Below are positions 36,618 to 45,204 of a DNA stretch of 45,204 nt, one piece after another. Source of the DNA: Acidobacteriota bacterium (GTDB lineage: Bacteria > Acidobacteriota > Terriglobia > Bryobacterales > Bryobacteraceae); NCBI GenBank assembly GCA_025354885.1, contig JANXLY010000073.1:1-45204 (forward strand), written 5' to 3'. The translations under genes and the position numbers were made by a program. Positions within the stretch are counted from its first letter, which is position 1, and each line of letters begins with the position of its first letter. The notes beneath the pieces are model-generated. The model had not been told where the DNA came from, did no database searches, and was given only the letters and a program-made list of their open reading frames with translations.

Positions 36618-37796
36618 ATGAATATCCATACTAAAGCCGTACATGCCGGTGACCGCAAGCGGCAACCCGGCACGCCCATTCCTGTCACGACGCCCATTCA
36701 TACTGCAGCGAGTTTTTTTTACGATTCGATGGAATCCATCGACAAAGTCTTTGCCCAGGAAATGCCAGGCTATGCCTACTCCCGATATGACAACCCAACG
36801 AATGCGGCACTAGAAGAACTGGTGAGCAGCCTCGAATCAGCTCACGGCACCCTTGCTACTGCATCGGGGATGAGCGCGTTGCAAATTGCGATCACTGCGG
36901 CCCTCATTGACCGGCGCAAACATGTTCTGGCCGCCAACGCGCTCTATGGTGCAACAGTAAAGCTTCTGCAGCAGGTCTTCGAGCCATTTGGCACTACAAA
37001 CACGTTTGTAGATATCTGCGATCTGGATGCGGTTGCCAAGGCGATCGAAGCCGAGAAGCCAGGCGTCATCCTGATGGAAAGTATTTCTAACCCACTGCTT
37101 CGCATCGGACAGATCGACAAAATTGCAGAACTGGCGCGCGCAGCGGGAGCATGCCTGATTGTTGACAATACTTTTGCAACGCCTGCCCTCATTCGGCCGC
37201 TCGAACTTGGTGCACACATTTCTCTGAGTAGCGCCACCAAATATCTTTCCGGACATGGCGATGTCATCGGGGGCCTTGTCTGTTGCGACGAAGAACACTT
37301 TGAACCGGTCCGCGCACTTTCGCGCATTTATGGCCCAATCCTGGGGCCCTTTGAGTGCTATCTCACAATGCGCGGAATCAAGACTTTTCCGCTTCGATTC
37401 GAGAGGCAGAACCGCAACGCCATCGCCGTAGCGCACCACCTCTCCAGCCACTCGAAAGTGGAAAACGTCTATTTCCCTGGCCTGCCTTCGCATCCCGATC
37501 AGAGCACCACAGCGCGACTCCTGCCACCCGACAACTTCGGGGCCATGGTGTCCTTTGAAATCGCAGGAGCCGACAAACGGGCTGTCTTCCAGTTCTTCGA
37601 CAAACTGAAGATGATCGTTCCAGCAACAAGTCTCGGAGACGTGCACACCATGGCGCTTTACCCCGCCATTGCTTCGCATCGCGATATCCCTCCCAAGCAA
37701 CGAGCTAGGTTGGGAATTCGAGACAATCTCGTTCGCGTATCCGTCGGGATCGAAGGCATCGAAGACATCCTCGCGGATTTGGACCAAGCTCTTTAA
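36618..37796 (+). CDS. Trans-sulfuration PLP enzyme (cystathionine gamma-synthase/lyase family)
   Basis: 392 residues. The PLP lysine is Lys208 in SLSSATKYLSGHGDVIGG, and AGDRKRQPGTPIPVTTPIHT is the family N-terminus. YSRYDNPT, ASGMSAL and IVDNTFATP are all typical. Family members make or split cystathionine, or act on homocysteine, methionine or O-acylhomoserine. The sequence does not decide between MetB, MetC and gamma-lyase, so no symbol is given. It is divergent from the small membrane protein with 19 nt between starts, and 49 nt precede the next gene. Confidence 0.94.
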   Translation: MNIHTKAVHAGDRKRQPGTPIPVTTPIHTAASFFYDSMESIDKVFAQEMPGYAYSRYDNPTNAALEELVSSLESAHGTLATASGMSALQIAITAALIDRRKHVLAANALYGATVKLLQQVFEPFGTTNTFVDICDLDAVAKAIEAEKPGVILMESISNPLLRIGQIDKIAELARAAGACLIVDNTFATPALIRPLELGAHISLSSATKYLSGHGDVIGGLVCCDEEHFEPVRALSRIYGPILGPFECYLTMRGIKTFPLRFERQNRNAIAVAHHLSSHSKVENVYFPGLPSHPDQSTTARLLPPDNFGAMVSFEIAGADKRAVFQFFDKLKMIVPATSLGDVHTMALYPAIASHRDIPPKQRARLGIRDNLVRVSVGIEGIEDILADLDQAL

Positions 37797-37845
37797 TCGA
37801 CCTTCAATTCCTCAGCTTGCTCAATTCCAGTTACCATAGGCCTCA

Positions 37846-39876
37846 ATGGCAATTTACGCCTCCACCGTCTTCCTCAGCGCATTTTTACTTTTTCTCGTCC
37901 AGCCCTTGATCGCAAAACTGATCCTGCCCTGGTTTGGCGGCTCAGCAGTCGTCTGGAACACTTGCATGTTGTTCTTCCAGCTCCTCCTTCTGGCGGGCTA
38001 CGGCTACGCGCACTGGACTATCAACCGGCTCAGCCCAAGGGCGCAGTTTCGTCTCCACTCAACGCTGCTGGCCTTGGCGATTCTGCTAACACCTACGCTT
38101 CCTCCCGATTGGTTAAAGCCTTCGGGCGTCGATGCCCCAATATTTCCAATCCTCGCAGTGCTCGCGGTAACGATTGGGCTCCCTTACTTTCTTCTGTCCT
38201 CAACGAGCCCCTTGCTGCAAGCCTGGTATTCGAGAGTGCACCATTCCGCACCACCCTACAGACTCTTTGCTCTTTCCAACCTCGCCAGCCTGCTCGCACT
38301 TCTTGCCTACCCGATCGCCATTGAACCTTACCTGCCAACCCGCTTTCAGGCCACAGCCTGGCATGTCGCCTTTGGAGCTTTTGCGCTTTTCTGCGCATAC
38401 ACGGCTTGGAAGGCCTCTCAGGCTTTACCCGCCGAAGTGCTCAAGCAGGAAGAGCCCCTTGAAATTCCAGCACCCCCGACGGCAAAAGACTACCTGACCT
38501 GGATCACGCTAGCCTCACTCCCCTCCATGCTCTTTCTTGCGTTCACCAGTCACCTCGTCCAGAATGTCGCCTCGATTCCCTTCCTCTGGATCGTGCCGCT
38601 TTCCATGTATCTGCTGAGTTTCATCCTGGTATTCGATTCGGATCGAATCTACCGCCCTACTATTTTTCGTATTGCAACTCCGCTCATTTTAGGTGGCTTG
38701 CTCTATGCAATCTACATCACAGATTCCGACACCAGACTTCACTACCAGCTCGCCGGAGCGTCCTTCGCTCTTCTTGTCTTTTGTACCTTTTGTCACGGAG
38801 AGCTCGCCAAACGAAAGCCGCATCCCCGCTACCTCACAATATTTTTTCTGATGATGTCGGTCGGCGGAGCAATCGGTGGTTTTCTCATTTCCATCGCTGC
38901 TCCGCTTATCCTGCCCGGCTATTTCGAGCTGTACATCGCACTCGCTTTGTTCGCCCTCGCCACCTTGTTCACTCTCTATCGTCAACACTGGTCAACCGAC
39001 ATCCTTTGGACCGCCGCCGCCGTTGGTGCCATGGTGCTCGCAGTTGTTGAGATTCGGAGTACCTCCGACGGCAGCAGAGTGATGGTCCGGAATTTCTATG
39101 GCTCGCTCCGCGTAAAAGATTCCACCGAAGGCACCGACAAAGAAACTTGGACTCGCACCTTGATCCACGGCACCATCAACCACGGACTCCAGTTCCTTAG
39201 CGACAATCGTTCCCTTCTCCCGACAACTTATTACGGCCCAAACTCCGGTGTTGGCCTCGCCATTGCAAATACATGGCACATGAACCACCGCGTCGGCCTG
39301 ATTGGCCTGGGCACAGGGACACTGAGTTCTTATGCGCGGAAAGGGGATTACTACCGCATCTACGAAATTAACCCCCTCGTGCTGGATGTGGCTCGCAATG
39401 AATTCCGCTTTCTTAAAGGCTGTAGAGGCACTTGCGACGTTGTACTGGGCGATGCCCGCCTTTCGCTCGAGCGCGATTCTATTCAAGATTTCGACATCCT
39501 CGCAGTAGATGCTTTCTCGGGCGATTCGATCCCGGTCCATCTGCTCACCAAAGAGGCATTCGAGCTTTACTTCCGGCATCTCAAAGGCCCCAATAGCGTT
39601 CTGGCGGTACATGTCTCCAACAAGCATCTGCGTCTCGCTCCCGTAGTTGAGCGGATCGCCACAAGCCTTGGCTTAAAGACCCTCGAAATCGACAACGAAG
39701 AAATCGAGGACGCTCAGGTCTTCTCCTCCGATTGGGTACTGGTCTATCGTCCTGGAGCCAGCATTGCAAATATTCCCCTCGTAACGTCAGCCGGTCAGCC
39801 CGCAGTCGCCAGACCCGAATTGAAAACCTGGACCGACGACTATTCCAATCTGTTTCAGATCTGGAAAAGTAACTAG
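37846..39876 (+). CDS. Membrane protein fused to spermidine-synthase-like domain
   Basis: 676 residues. The N-terminal two thirds hold about ten hydrophobic segments, beginning FLSAFLLFLVQPLIAKLILPWFGGSAVVWN, the usual start of this family. The C-terminal part, from about residue 410, is a Rossmann-type aminopropyltransferase-like domain with GLIGLGTGTLSSYA (SAM site), YRIYEINP and DILAVDAFSGDSIPVHLLT (active-site Asp region). Such fusions are frequent in Acidobacteria, and their substrate is unproven. A link to polyamines through speA in the window is possible but unsupported by gene order. Confidence 0.9.
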   Translation: MAIYASTVFLSAFLLFLVQPLIAKLILPWFGGSAVVWNTCMLFFQLLLLAGYGYAHWTINRLSPRAQFRLHSTLLALAILLTPTLPPDWLKPSGVDAPIFPILAVLAVTIGLPYFLLSSTSPLLQAWYSRVHHSAPPYRLFALSNLASLLALLAYPIAIEPYLPTRFQATAWHVAFGAFALFCAYTAWKASQALPAEVLKQEEPLEIPAPPTAKDYLTWITLASLPSMLFLAFTSHLVQNVASIPFLWIVPLSMYLLSFILVFDSDRIYRPTIFRIATPLILGGLLYAIYITDSDTRLHYQLAGASFALLVFCTFCHGELAKRKPHPRYLTIFFLMMSVGGAIGGFLISIAAPLILPGYFELYIALALFALATLFTLYRQHWSTDILWTAAAVGAMVLAVVEIRSTSDGSRVMVRNFYGSLRVKDSTEGTDKETWTRTLIHGTINHGLQFLSDNRSLLPTTYYGPNSGVGLAIANTWHMNHRVGLIGLGTGTLSSYARKGDYYRIYEINPLVLDVARNEFRFLKGCRGTCDVVLGDARLSLERDSIQDFDILAVDAFSGDSIPVHLLTKEAFELYFRHLKGPNSVLAVHVSNKHLRLAPVVERIATSLGLKTLEIDNEEIEDAQVFSSDWVLVYRPGASIANIPLVTSAGQPAVARPELKTWTDDYSNLFQIWKSN

Positions 39877-39924
39877 CCCGAAGACTGCTGCAAAGACGCA
39901 CGCGAGCTGACATGATGAAATGCA

Positions 39925-40467
39925 ATGATTGTCATGACCATCGGGCACTCCACCCGCCCGGTGAAAGAATTCATCCGCCTTCTTAAAGCGCACGACGTAA
40001 AGCGCATTGTCGATGTACGCACGGTCCCGCGTTCGCGACACAATCCTCAGTGCAACCGAAATCAACTCTCCTCTTCACTGCATTCCGCTCGACTACATTG
40101 CAGATACATGCCTGGACTTGGGGGATTTCGGCATGCGCTTAAAGATTCGATCAATGCCGCCTGGCACAACGCGAGCTTCCGTGGCTATGCCGATTACATG
40201 CAGACGTCAGAGTTTAATAAAAATCTGGAGAAGCTGATCGAGCTGGCAAAGACTGAGAGCATTGCAATCATGTGCGCCGAAGCGGTTCCCTGGAGATGTC
40301 ATCGATCTCTGATCGCGGATGCTCTGCTGGCACGAGGCGTCGAGGTTCGAGAAATCACAAGCGCTATCCGTGCTCAACGGCATACCCTCACACCTTGGGG
40401 AAAAGTGAGCGGAACCCAAGTCACTTATCCTGCCGAACCCAAACCAGAGCGTGAACAGATTTCATGA
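39925..40467 (+). CDS. DUF488 family protein
   Basis: 180 residues with the DUF488 pattern: MTIGHSTRPVKEFIRLLK, VDVRTVPRSRHNPQ (conserved Arg/Ser/Arg), a central YMPGLGGFR and CAEAVPWRCHRSLIAD, where Cys and His are conserved in the family. The biochemical role of DUF488 is unknown; the residues hint at nucleotide or metal binding. ATG 39925 and ATG 39934 are both possible starts. It lies 54 nt before the diiron protein gene. Confidence 0.93.
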   Translation: MIVMTIGHSTRPVKEFIRLLKAHDVKRIVDVRTVPRSRHNPQCNRNQLSSSLHSARLHCRYMPGLGGFRHALKDSINAAWHNASFRGYADYMQTSEFNKNLEKLIELAKTESIAIMCAEAVPWRCHRSLIADALLARGVEVREITSAIRAQRHTLTPWGKVSGTQVTYPAEPKPEREQIS

Positions 40468-40485
40468 CCTGATTGCCCCCGCCCC

Positions 40486-40514
40486 TTGACAATCGGCCGC
40501 AGTCCGCGCACAAT
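40486..40514 (+). promoter_or_regulatory. Sigma-70-type promoter, apparently leaderless
   Basis: A consensus TTGACA (40486-40491), a 17-bp spacer and CACAAT (40509-40514) place transcription start at about 40521-40522, which is the ATG of the ferritin-like gene. No ribosome site exists between. It sits just past the DUF488 stop. Confidence 0.7.
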
Positions 40515-40521
40515 ACTTTGC

Positions 40522-41274
40522 ATGACAAAGTACTCTTCGTGGATCCATTACTTCCGCCACAACAATTGGTCAACCGTCCAATTTGAATTCCGAAATGTTC
40601 CCACGCTTTCGTCGGAAGAGCGCGATTTGTTGTCTGCTTCATTGCAGCAATTTCAGTTGGGCGAAGGCTCCGATGGACTTGGCCTATTGCGCCGCTGCCG
40701 CCGATTCTCTGGGCAAAATGCCCACCCGGATTTACCAGAGGCGATGCTATTGTTTATCCGCGAGGAGCAGCGCCACTCCGCCGTGCTCGGCCACTTTCTC
40801 GACCAGGAATGCATCCCCAGATTGCGACAGCACTGGGTAGACCAGCTCTTTCGCAAAATCCGCAATCTGGCTGGCTTCGAATTGATGCTAACCGTACTCG
40901 TCACGGCAGAATTGATTGCAATTCCTTACTACACCGCAATCCACAACGCCACCTCTTCCATCCCGCTCAAGCTCATCGCCCAGCGCATCTTGCGCGACGA
41001 GGAACAGCACCTCGAATTTCAGGCTCTGAATCTCGCCCATTGCGCTCAACAGCGAAGCGATTTCGCGCGTTTCCTCACCATCCTTGCTCAGCTTGGAGCA
41101 CTCACCTGCGCTGCGGCGCTGGTCTACTCAATGCATTCCAGTCTGTTCCGCAAAGCGGCTCTGTCCCCGCTTCGATTCTGGGCTCTCGCCTATGACGCTC
41201 ATCGCCCAATTCTCCATGCGCTCACTGCCGCAAGGCCAAGCAGCAACCCGGCAGTTGAAGCCTATTTGCGCTGA
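40522..41274 (+). CDS. Ferritin-like diiron protein
   Basis: 250 residues from ATG 40522; the longer frame from 40486 would begin inside the promoter. Four-helix-bundle metal ligands are visible as Glu81/Glu82 and His85 in REEQRHSAVL, Glu130 in LVTAELIAIPYY, and Glu160/161 and His163 in RDEEQHLEFQ. A ferritin-like fold holding two iron atoms is therefore likely; the reaction (oxygenase, ferroxidase or oxidase) is not evident. The C-terminal 70 residues include an Ala/Leu-rich helix that may contact the membrane (ILAQLGALTCAAALVYSM). The gene has its own promoter and precedes a TonB-dependent receptor by 44 nt. Confidence 0.8.
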   Translation: MTKYSSWIHYFRHNNWSTVQFEFRNVPTLSSEERDLLSASLQQFQLGEGSDGLGLLRRCRRFSGQNAHPDLPEAMLLFIREEQRHSAVLGHFLDQECIPRLRQHWVDQLFRKIRNLAGFELMLTVLVTAELIAIPYYTAIHNATSSIPLKLIAQRILRDEEQHLEFQALNLAHCAQQRSDFARFLTILAQLGALTCAAALVYSMHSSLFRKAALSPLRFWALAYDAHRPILHALTAARPSSNPAVEAYLR

Positions 41275-41318
41275 AACCACCTCAAGCAGCACTCTGAATG
41301 TTATAAACAGATTTCAAC

Positions 41319-43925
41319 TTGGTTTACGTCGTAACATCCAGAATTCTGAAATTTCTCCTCTTCGGCTTCATCGCAGTGCTGCAGGCGCAGACTCCCCCTG
41401 AGCCCAAGCCGACTCCACCGCTATCGCCGCCCCAAGCTGCACAGGCGGAAGCACTTGCAAATCCAAATCTTCTCGGCAAGGTGAACTCGCAAGCTGGGGA
41501 GGCGAAGCGCAACGAGAACATCTTTATTACTGCAATCGATAACAACACCCAAAAGGAATCCAGCATCCGGCTTGGCACGACGGCTACCGCAATCACTGAA
41601 TTCCTGGCAAGTTCCCGATACTTTGGTGCTGAATTCGGCATGTCTGCCACAAATCCGATCCATCTTTCGAACAGTAGTGGAAGCCAGGCATTCCACGGAA
41701 ATCTGCTTTGGACTCATTCCAATTCCGCGCTTGCCGCGCGTAGTTTTTTCCAGGTTGGCGACCTGCTGCCCGCAAGGGAAAATGTCTTTGGTGCTCGTTT
41801 GTCAGGCCCTCTCTGGCACAACGCCTTTTTCAGCCTGGATGGAGCAATCGACAAAAAGAGTGGCTTCGTCAATGGAAACGTTTTGATCCCTAAACCGGAA
41901 GAGCGATCCTGTCTTTCGACCAATCCGGCAATCTGCTCAATCATCAACCGCTTCTTTCGCGCCTGGCCAAACCAGGCCCCGAATCGAACGGATATCGAGG
42001 CACGGGCTCTGAACACAAACGCCGCACAATCCATCGACACTACCAGTACTACGGCTCGAATCGATCAGATTATTTCGAAGCATCGCATCTCTGCGCGCCA
42101 CACCTGGACGAATCAGAACGTCGACGCCTTTCAATTGGTAGCAGGCCAAAACCCTGAAACTACAACCAAGGCGCACGACGCCCGACTTACCTGGGGATTC
42201 ACTCGCGACTCCCGCACGGACTTCGAGACGACACTTGGCTTTTCCCGCAACCGCACTCTGCTCGTGCCCGAGCCAAACGCAGTCGGGCCGCAAGTGGTGA
42301 TTGGGACTGCTTTTGAAAAGCTGGGGCCCGGCTCTTCTGTCCCGATCGACCGCATTCAAAACCGTTATCGATTCTCTTCCAAACTTCAACGGCAGCAGGG
42401 GAAGCATTCGCTATCAGCAGGGTTTGAGTTTGGACGGCTCCAGTTTAATGGACGCGAAGCATCTTCCAATCGGGGAAACCTTTACTTCCGCAATGATCTG
42501 GGTCGCGACGCGATCACTAATTTTCGCCTGGGTGTAGTGAATCGATTTTCATTTGCTTCAGGAAGCACGGATCGAGGATTTCGTCGCCATGAATTCGCCG
42601 CATTTGTGCAGGATGTGTGGCGGATCTCCACGCGTTTGACCGTTAGCGCAGGCGTTCGCTTTCAGCCCCAATTATCAATCAGCGAAGTAAACCACATCAA
42701 CGAGCTCCCATTTAAGTGCGATTGCAACAACCTCGCCCCAAATTTTGGCATCGCCTGGCGTCCAGCCCAAAATTTTGGAGTCTTTCGGGCTTCTTATTCC
42801 ATTCAATATGGAGAAGTTTTCCCAGCCACCCTGCAACAGGTGAGATGGAATCCGCCTGCGTTCCAGAAAGTCGAAAGTTTTGCTCCAGACCTTCTCGATC
42901 TATTCGCAGGAATCGTTTTCAGTCCGACTGCCCGAGCAATCGTTGTCGACTATCCGGCAACGCTTAAGACTCCCTACGCTCACGAGTACAATTTTGCCTG
43001 GCAATTGCCACTCCCCAGGAAGGCTGGAAGCCTGGAAGCAGCATACATCGGGAGTCGCACCTGGAAACTCCTGTTCATGCAGTACAACAACAGAGCGGTC
43101 CCTGTTCCAGGCATCGCACAAACCACAGCCACCATCAATGATCGGCGCCCGGATCCTCGCTATTACGACTTTCGCGAAGTGACTAATTCTGCCCGTGCCT
43201 ACTATGACGCTGCTAAAATTTCCTACTCTCTGAGATCGTGGCGCAGCCTGACTTTCGAATCATCCTATTGGTTCTCCAAAGCGATCGATACCGGGGCTAC
43301 CTTTGTGAACATTGCCGCAGGAGATGATACGAGTCAGTTGCAGGCTCAATCTTCGTCCGATGTCGCATCCGACCTGCGCGGCTTGAGTCATTTCCATCAG
43401 AAGCATGCCTTCTTGAATCGGCTTAGTTACCAACTTCTCGCGCGCAACCGTTGGGTTCGGGACTGGCGATTTTCGTCAGTTTTTGTCGCAAAATCAGGAA
43501 TCCCCTTCACGGTCATTTCTGGCTCAGATTCCCCAGGTACCGGAAACGTAGATGGCGTCATCGGAGACCGTCCCGATCTCGTGGACCCGCGTGTACTTGG
43601 CCGCACGATCTCACATCCAGACATTTCCCAACAACTTCTCCCGGCTCGCGCATTCCGGTTTATCAGTCCGACGCAGTCTCGCGGTAATCTCGGCTCAGAC
43701 ACTTTCTTTCGTGCCGGCTACAGAAACTGGAATACATCGATCGAACGGCGCTTCACCGTACGCCAGGATCGCGTCATATCGTTGCGTGCTGAATCGATCA
43801 ATGCAATGAATACGCCCCAGTTTGCGGAGCCGATTGCAGACCTTTCGAATGCTGCATTCGGAAAAATCACAAACACACTAAACGACGGGCGTACTTTCCG
43901 CTTCTCGCTCAGCTTCGAATTCTAG
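41319..43925 (+). CDS. TonB-dependent receptor, Oar-like, without carboxypeptidase-like domain
   Basis: 868 residues. The signal peptide ends LFGFIAVLQA before QTPPEPKP. The usual N-terminal CarboxypepD_reg domain of Oar proteins is missing; a short Pro-rich linker leads into RNENIFITAIDNN and IRLGTTATAI, a plug-region pattern of the acidobacterial subfamily, then YFGAEFGMSATN. The long beta-barrel region has the Oar-type alternation of aromatic strands and ends in FSLSFEF. It lies in the outer membrane and would be driven by one of the two TonB proteins in the window. The start is TTG 41319, and no ATG is suitable nearby. TATAAA lies 18 nt upstream. Codon use matches neighbours. Confidence 0.88.
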   Translation: MVYVVTSRILKFLLFGFIAVLQAQTPPEPKPTPPLSPPQAAQAEALANPNLLGKVNSQAGEAKRNENIFITAIDNNTQKESSIRLGTTATAITEFLASSRYFGAEFGMSATNPIHLSNSSGSQAFHGNLLWTHSNSALAARSFFQVGDLLPARENVFGARLSGPLWHNAFFSLDGAIDKKSGFVNGNVLIPKPEERSCLSTNPAICSIINRFFRAWPNQAPNRTDIEARALNTNAAQSIDTTSTTARIDQIISKHRISARHTWTNQNVDAFQLVAGQNPETTTKAHDARLTWGFTRDSRTDFETTLGFSRNRTLLVPEPNAVGPQVVIGTAFEKLGPGSSVPIDRIQNRYRFSSKLQRQQGKHSLSAGFEFGRLQFNGREASSNRGNLYFRNDLGRDAITNFRLGVVNRFSFASGSTDRGFRRHEFAAFVQDVWRISTRLTVSAGVRFQPQLSISEVNHINELPFKCDCNNLAPNFGIAWRPAQNFGVFRASYSIQYGEVFPATLQQVRWNPPAFQKVESFAPDLLDLFAGIVFSPTARAIVVDYPATLKTPYAHEYNFAWQLPLPRKAGSLEAAYIGSRTWKLLFMQYNNRAVPVPGIAQTTATINDRRPDPRYYDFREVTNSARAYYDAAKISYSLRSWRSLTFESSYWFSKAIDTGATFVNIAAGDDTSQLQAQSSSDVASDLRGLSHFHQKHAFLNRLSYQLLARNRWVRDWRFSSVFVAKSGIPFTVISGSDSPGTGNVDGVIGDRPDLVDPRVLGRTISHPDISQQLLPARAFRFISPTQSRGNLGSDTFFRAGYRNWNTSIERRFTVRQDRVISLRAESINAMNTPQFAEPIADLSNAAFGKITNTLNDGRTFRFSLSFEF

Positions 43926-43976
43926 TCGTCCCGTGAAGGGAACTTTCTGTTGCTTGCGCCTTTCTCATTGAAGCCT

Positions 43977-45204
43977 ATGAAATTCCTGGTCCTTGCCGCA
44001 ATCCTCAGCAACTTGTCGTCATACGCACAATCTTCCCGGACGCAGACAAACCATCCTGATGGGTTCACAGTCCAACATCCACAGGGTTGGCAGATCGACA
44101 CCACCGGCGGGCGCATCGTTGTCTTTGCAAATGCAACGGAATTCGTTTCTATCGAGCCAGTCCCCAATCCCAAAGGGCTGTCCGCGCAACAACTCCTTCA
44201 AACATTGGAGCAGACAGGCCATCTCGGCCCGCTCAACAAGCCGGCGGTCTCACGCCCCCGCAGTGCAGATGCGGCTTCCGTAGCAGCAATCCTAATCCTC
44301 GGCAATCAAAAGGCGCACCTCCTCCTGAGCACTCGTGGCCCCGTGGCAACGCTGATGATTGCCGCCGCTCCCGCAGCAACCTTTTCACAACGCTTGCCCG
44401 AGCTCGTCCAGATCCTTCAATCTTTTCGCTTCACGCCTCCTGCTCAGCAGAGTCGTGCACAAACGAACCAAACCCAGACCTTGAAGTACAAATCCCTGAC
44501 AGACCCACGCGAGCAGGCTTACAGCCTGGAAGCCCCATCTGACTGGCAGTCGGAACTCGGCATGTACCGGCCCACAGTGGGCGATTACCGTGCAGAAACT
44601 TCGACCAGGTCGCCCGATGGATCCATGCTCGCCTTTCTCGGCGACCGCAATATTGGTCGCTTTATAGTTCCAAATCCGGCCATGGCCCAGTATGGAGTGC
44701 GTGAAGGAGGCACATACAATCCTTCTGGTTCCGTAATCTATTCCGTCCTTCGTTATCTCCCCGGCCAGCAATTTGCCCGCTATTTCCTGAACCGCCGCTT
44801 TCCTGGTGCACGCATCACCGGCCAGCAGGATTTGCCGCAGCTCAATGCTCAGTTGTCCGCCGCTCGCTATCGCTACGGAAACCCAAACAATAGCAAGATG
44901 GACTCGGGCCAAATGGAGTTTGAATATCAGGGGAAAACCGGCTATGTATGCGCGACAACCGAAGTTTTTGGCGGCACGATGGGATTGTATTTCTGGAATG
45001 TAGTAAACCTCGTCGGGTACCTCGCTGCTCCCGCATCAACGTCAACCGCTGCTCAAGTCAGTCAGCACCTGCTTCAGTCAGCCCGTGCCAATCCCCAGTG
45101 GGTCATGCGCGAATACCGAATGCAGGAAATTGAAGCCAAGCAGGGCATGGATAGCCTCCACGCCACCAACGACCTCTGGGCTCAGACTCTCGCCGCGCGT
45201 TCCG
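43977..45204 (+). CDS. Unrecognised secreted protein (3' end outside window)
   Basis: 409 residues are readable from ATG 43977 without a stop, up to the window edge. The signal peptide ends SNLSSYA before QSSRTQ. Two regions look alike in layout: FTVQHPQGWQIDTTGGRIVV near residue 30 and YSLEAPSDWQSELGMYRPTV near residue 180. Both have an aromatic-Pro-x-x-Trp start typical of small beta-sandwich domains that occur in pairs. I do not recognise a known family. It follows the receptor by 51 nt, so it may be co-transcribed with it and act with it at the cell surface. Confidence 0.75.
   Translation, partial: MKFLVLAAILSNLSSYAQSSRTQTNHPDGFTVQHPQGWQIDTTGGRIVVFANATEFVSIEPVPNPKGLSAQQLLQTLEQTGHLGPLNKPAVSRPRSADAASVAAILILGNQKAHLLLSTRGPVATLMIAAAPAATFSQRLPELVQILQSFRFTPPAQQSRAQTNQTQTLKYKSLTDPREQAYSLEAPSDWQSELGMYRPTVGDYRAETSTRSPDGSMLAFLGDRNIGRFIVPNPAMAQYGVREGGTYNPSGSVIYSVLRYLPGQQFARYFLNRRFPGARITGQQDLPQLNAQLSAARYRYGNPNNSKMDSGQMEFEYQGKTGYVCATTEVFGGTMGLYFWNVVNLVGYLAAPASTSTAAQVSQHLLQSARANPQWVMREYRMQEIEAKQGMDSLHATNDLWAQTLAARS

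Overview
The window looks like chromosomal core DNA of an Acidobacteriota member, most like the Solibacter/Bryobacter (Bryobacterales) group. This is judged from protein features, not from a database search: an Oar-like TonB-dependent receptor of the acidobacterial type, several secreted proteins of unknown family, a TonB/ExbB/ExbD/ExbD cluster next to SecDF, and a fused membrane/spermidine-synthase protein. I see no phage, insertion sequence, CRISPR array, rRNA or tRNA.

Region 1 (1-10121, minus strand) is one tightly packed gene string. In transcription order it holds an aldo/keto reductase, leuS, a secreted type I phosphodiesterase, argF, argH, argR, a protein with an internal tandem duplication, and a membrane-anchored MutS-like ATPase that runs off the window. 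A near-consensus ArgR operator lies just upstream of argF. A short secreted protein (plus) and speA (minus) follow, meeting stop-to-stop.

Region 2 (12951-17125) is a small catabolic cluster: a Tat-exported Gfo/Idh/MocA oxidoreductase, a short cobalamin-independent methionine-synthase-like protein, and an oligogalacturonate-lyase-like beta-propeller. Their reading frames overlap. A short-chain dehydrogenase is divergent. The only long gene-poor stretch (17126-17653) carries an eroded ahpD gene, a possible ahpC tail and a perfect 15-bp PerR-type operator.

Region 3 (17654-24018) holds a secreted CocE-type hydrolase, two unrecognised secreted proteins, a YqiA-like esterase, a multi-pass membrane protein and a TonB-like protein. 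Region 4 (23999-34839, minus strand) holds the bifunctional (p)ppGpp synthetase/hydrolase with a DUF971 gene. It is followed by the long string tgt-yajC-secD-secF-tonB-exbB-exbD-exbD-TPR lipoprotein, which ends at a strong intrinsic terminator.

Region 5 (34901-45204, mostly plus) holds cysS, a small membrane protein, a trans-sulfuration enzyme, the membrane/spermidine-synthase fusion, a DUF488 protein, a ferritin-like diiron protein with an apparently leaderless promoter, a TonB-dependent receptor and a partial secreted protein.

The points most worth a second look are the eroded ahpCD locus that keeps an intact PerR site, the glutamine that follows the predicted signal-peptide cleavage site in seven of seven secreted proteins, the methionine-synthase-like gene locked into a uronate-lyase operon, the duplicated protein between argR and the membrane MutS, and the joining of SecDF and TonB/ExbBD into one apparent transcription unit.
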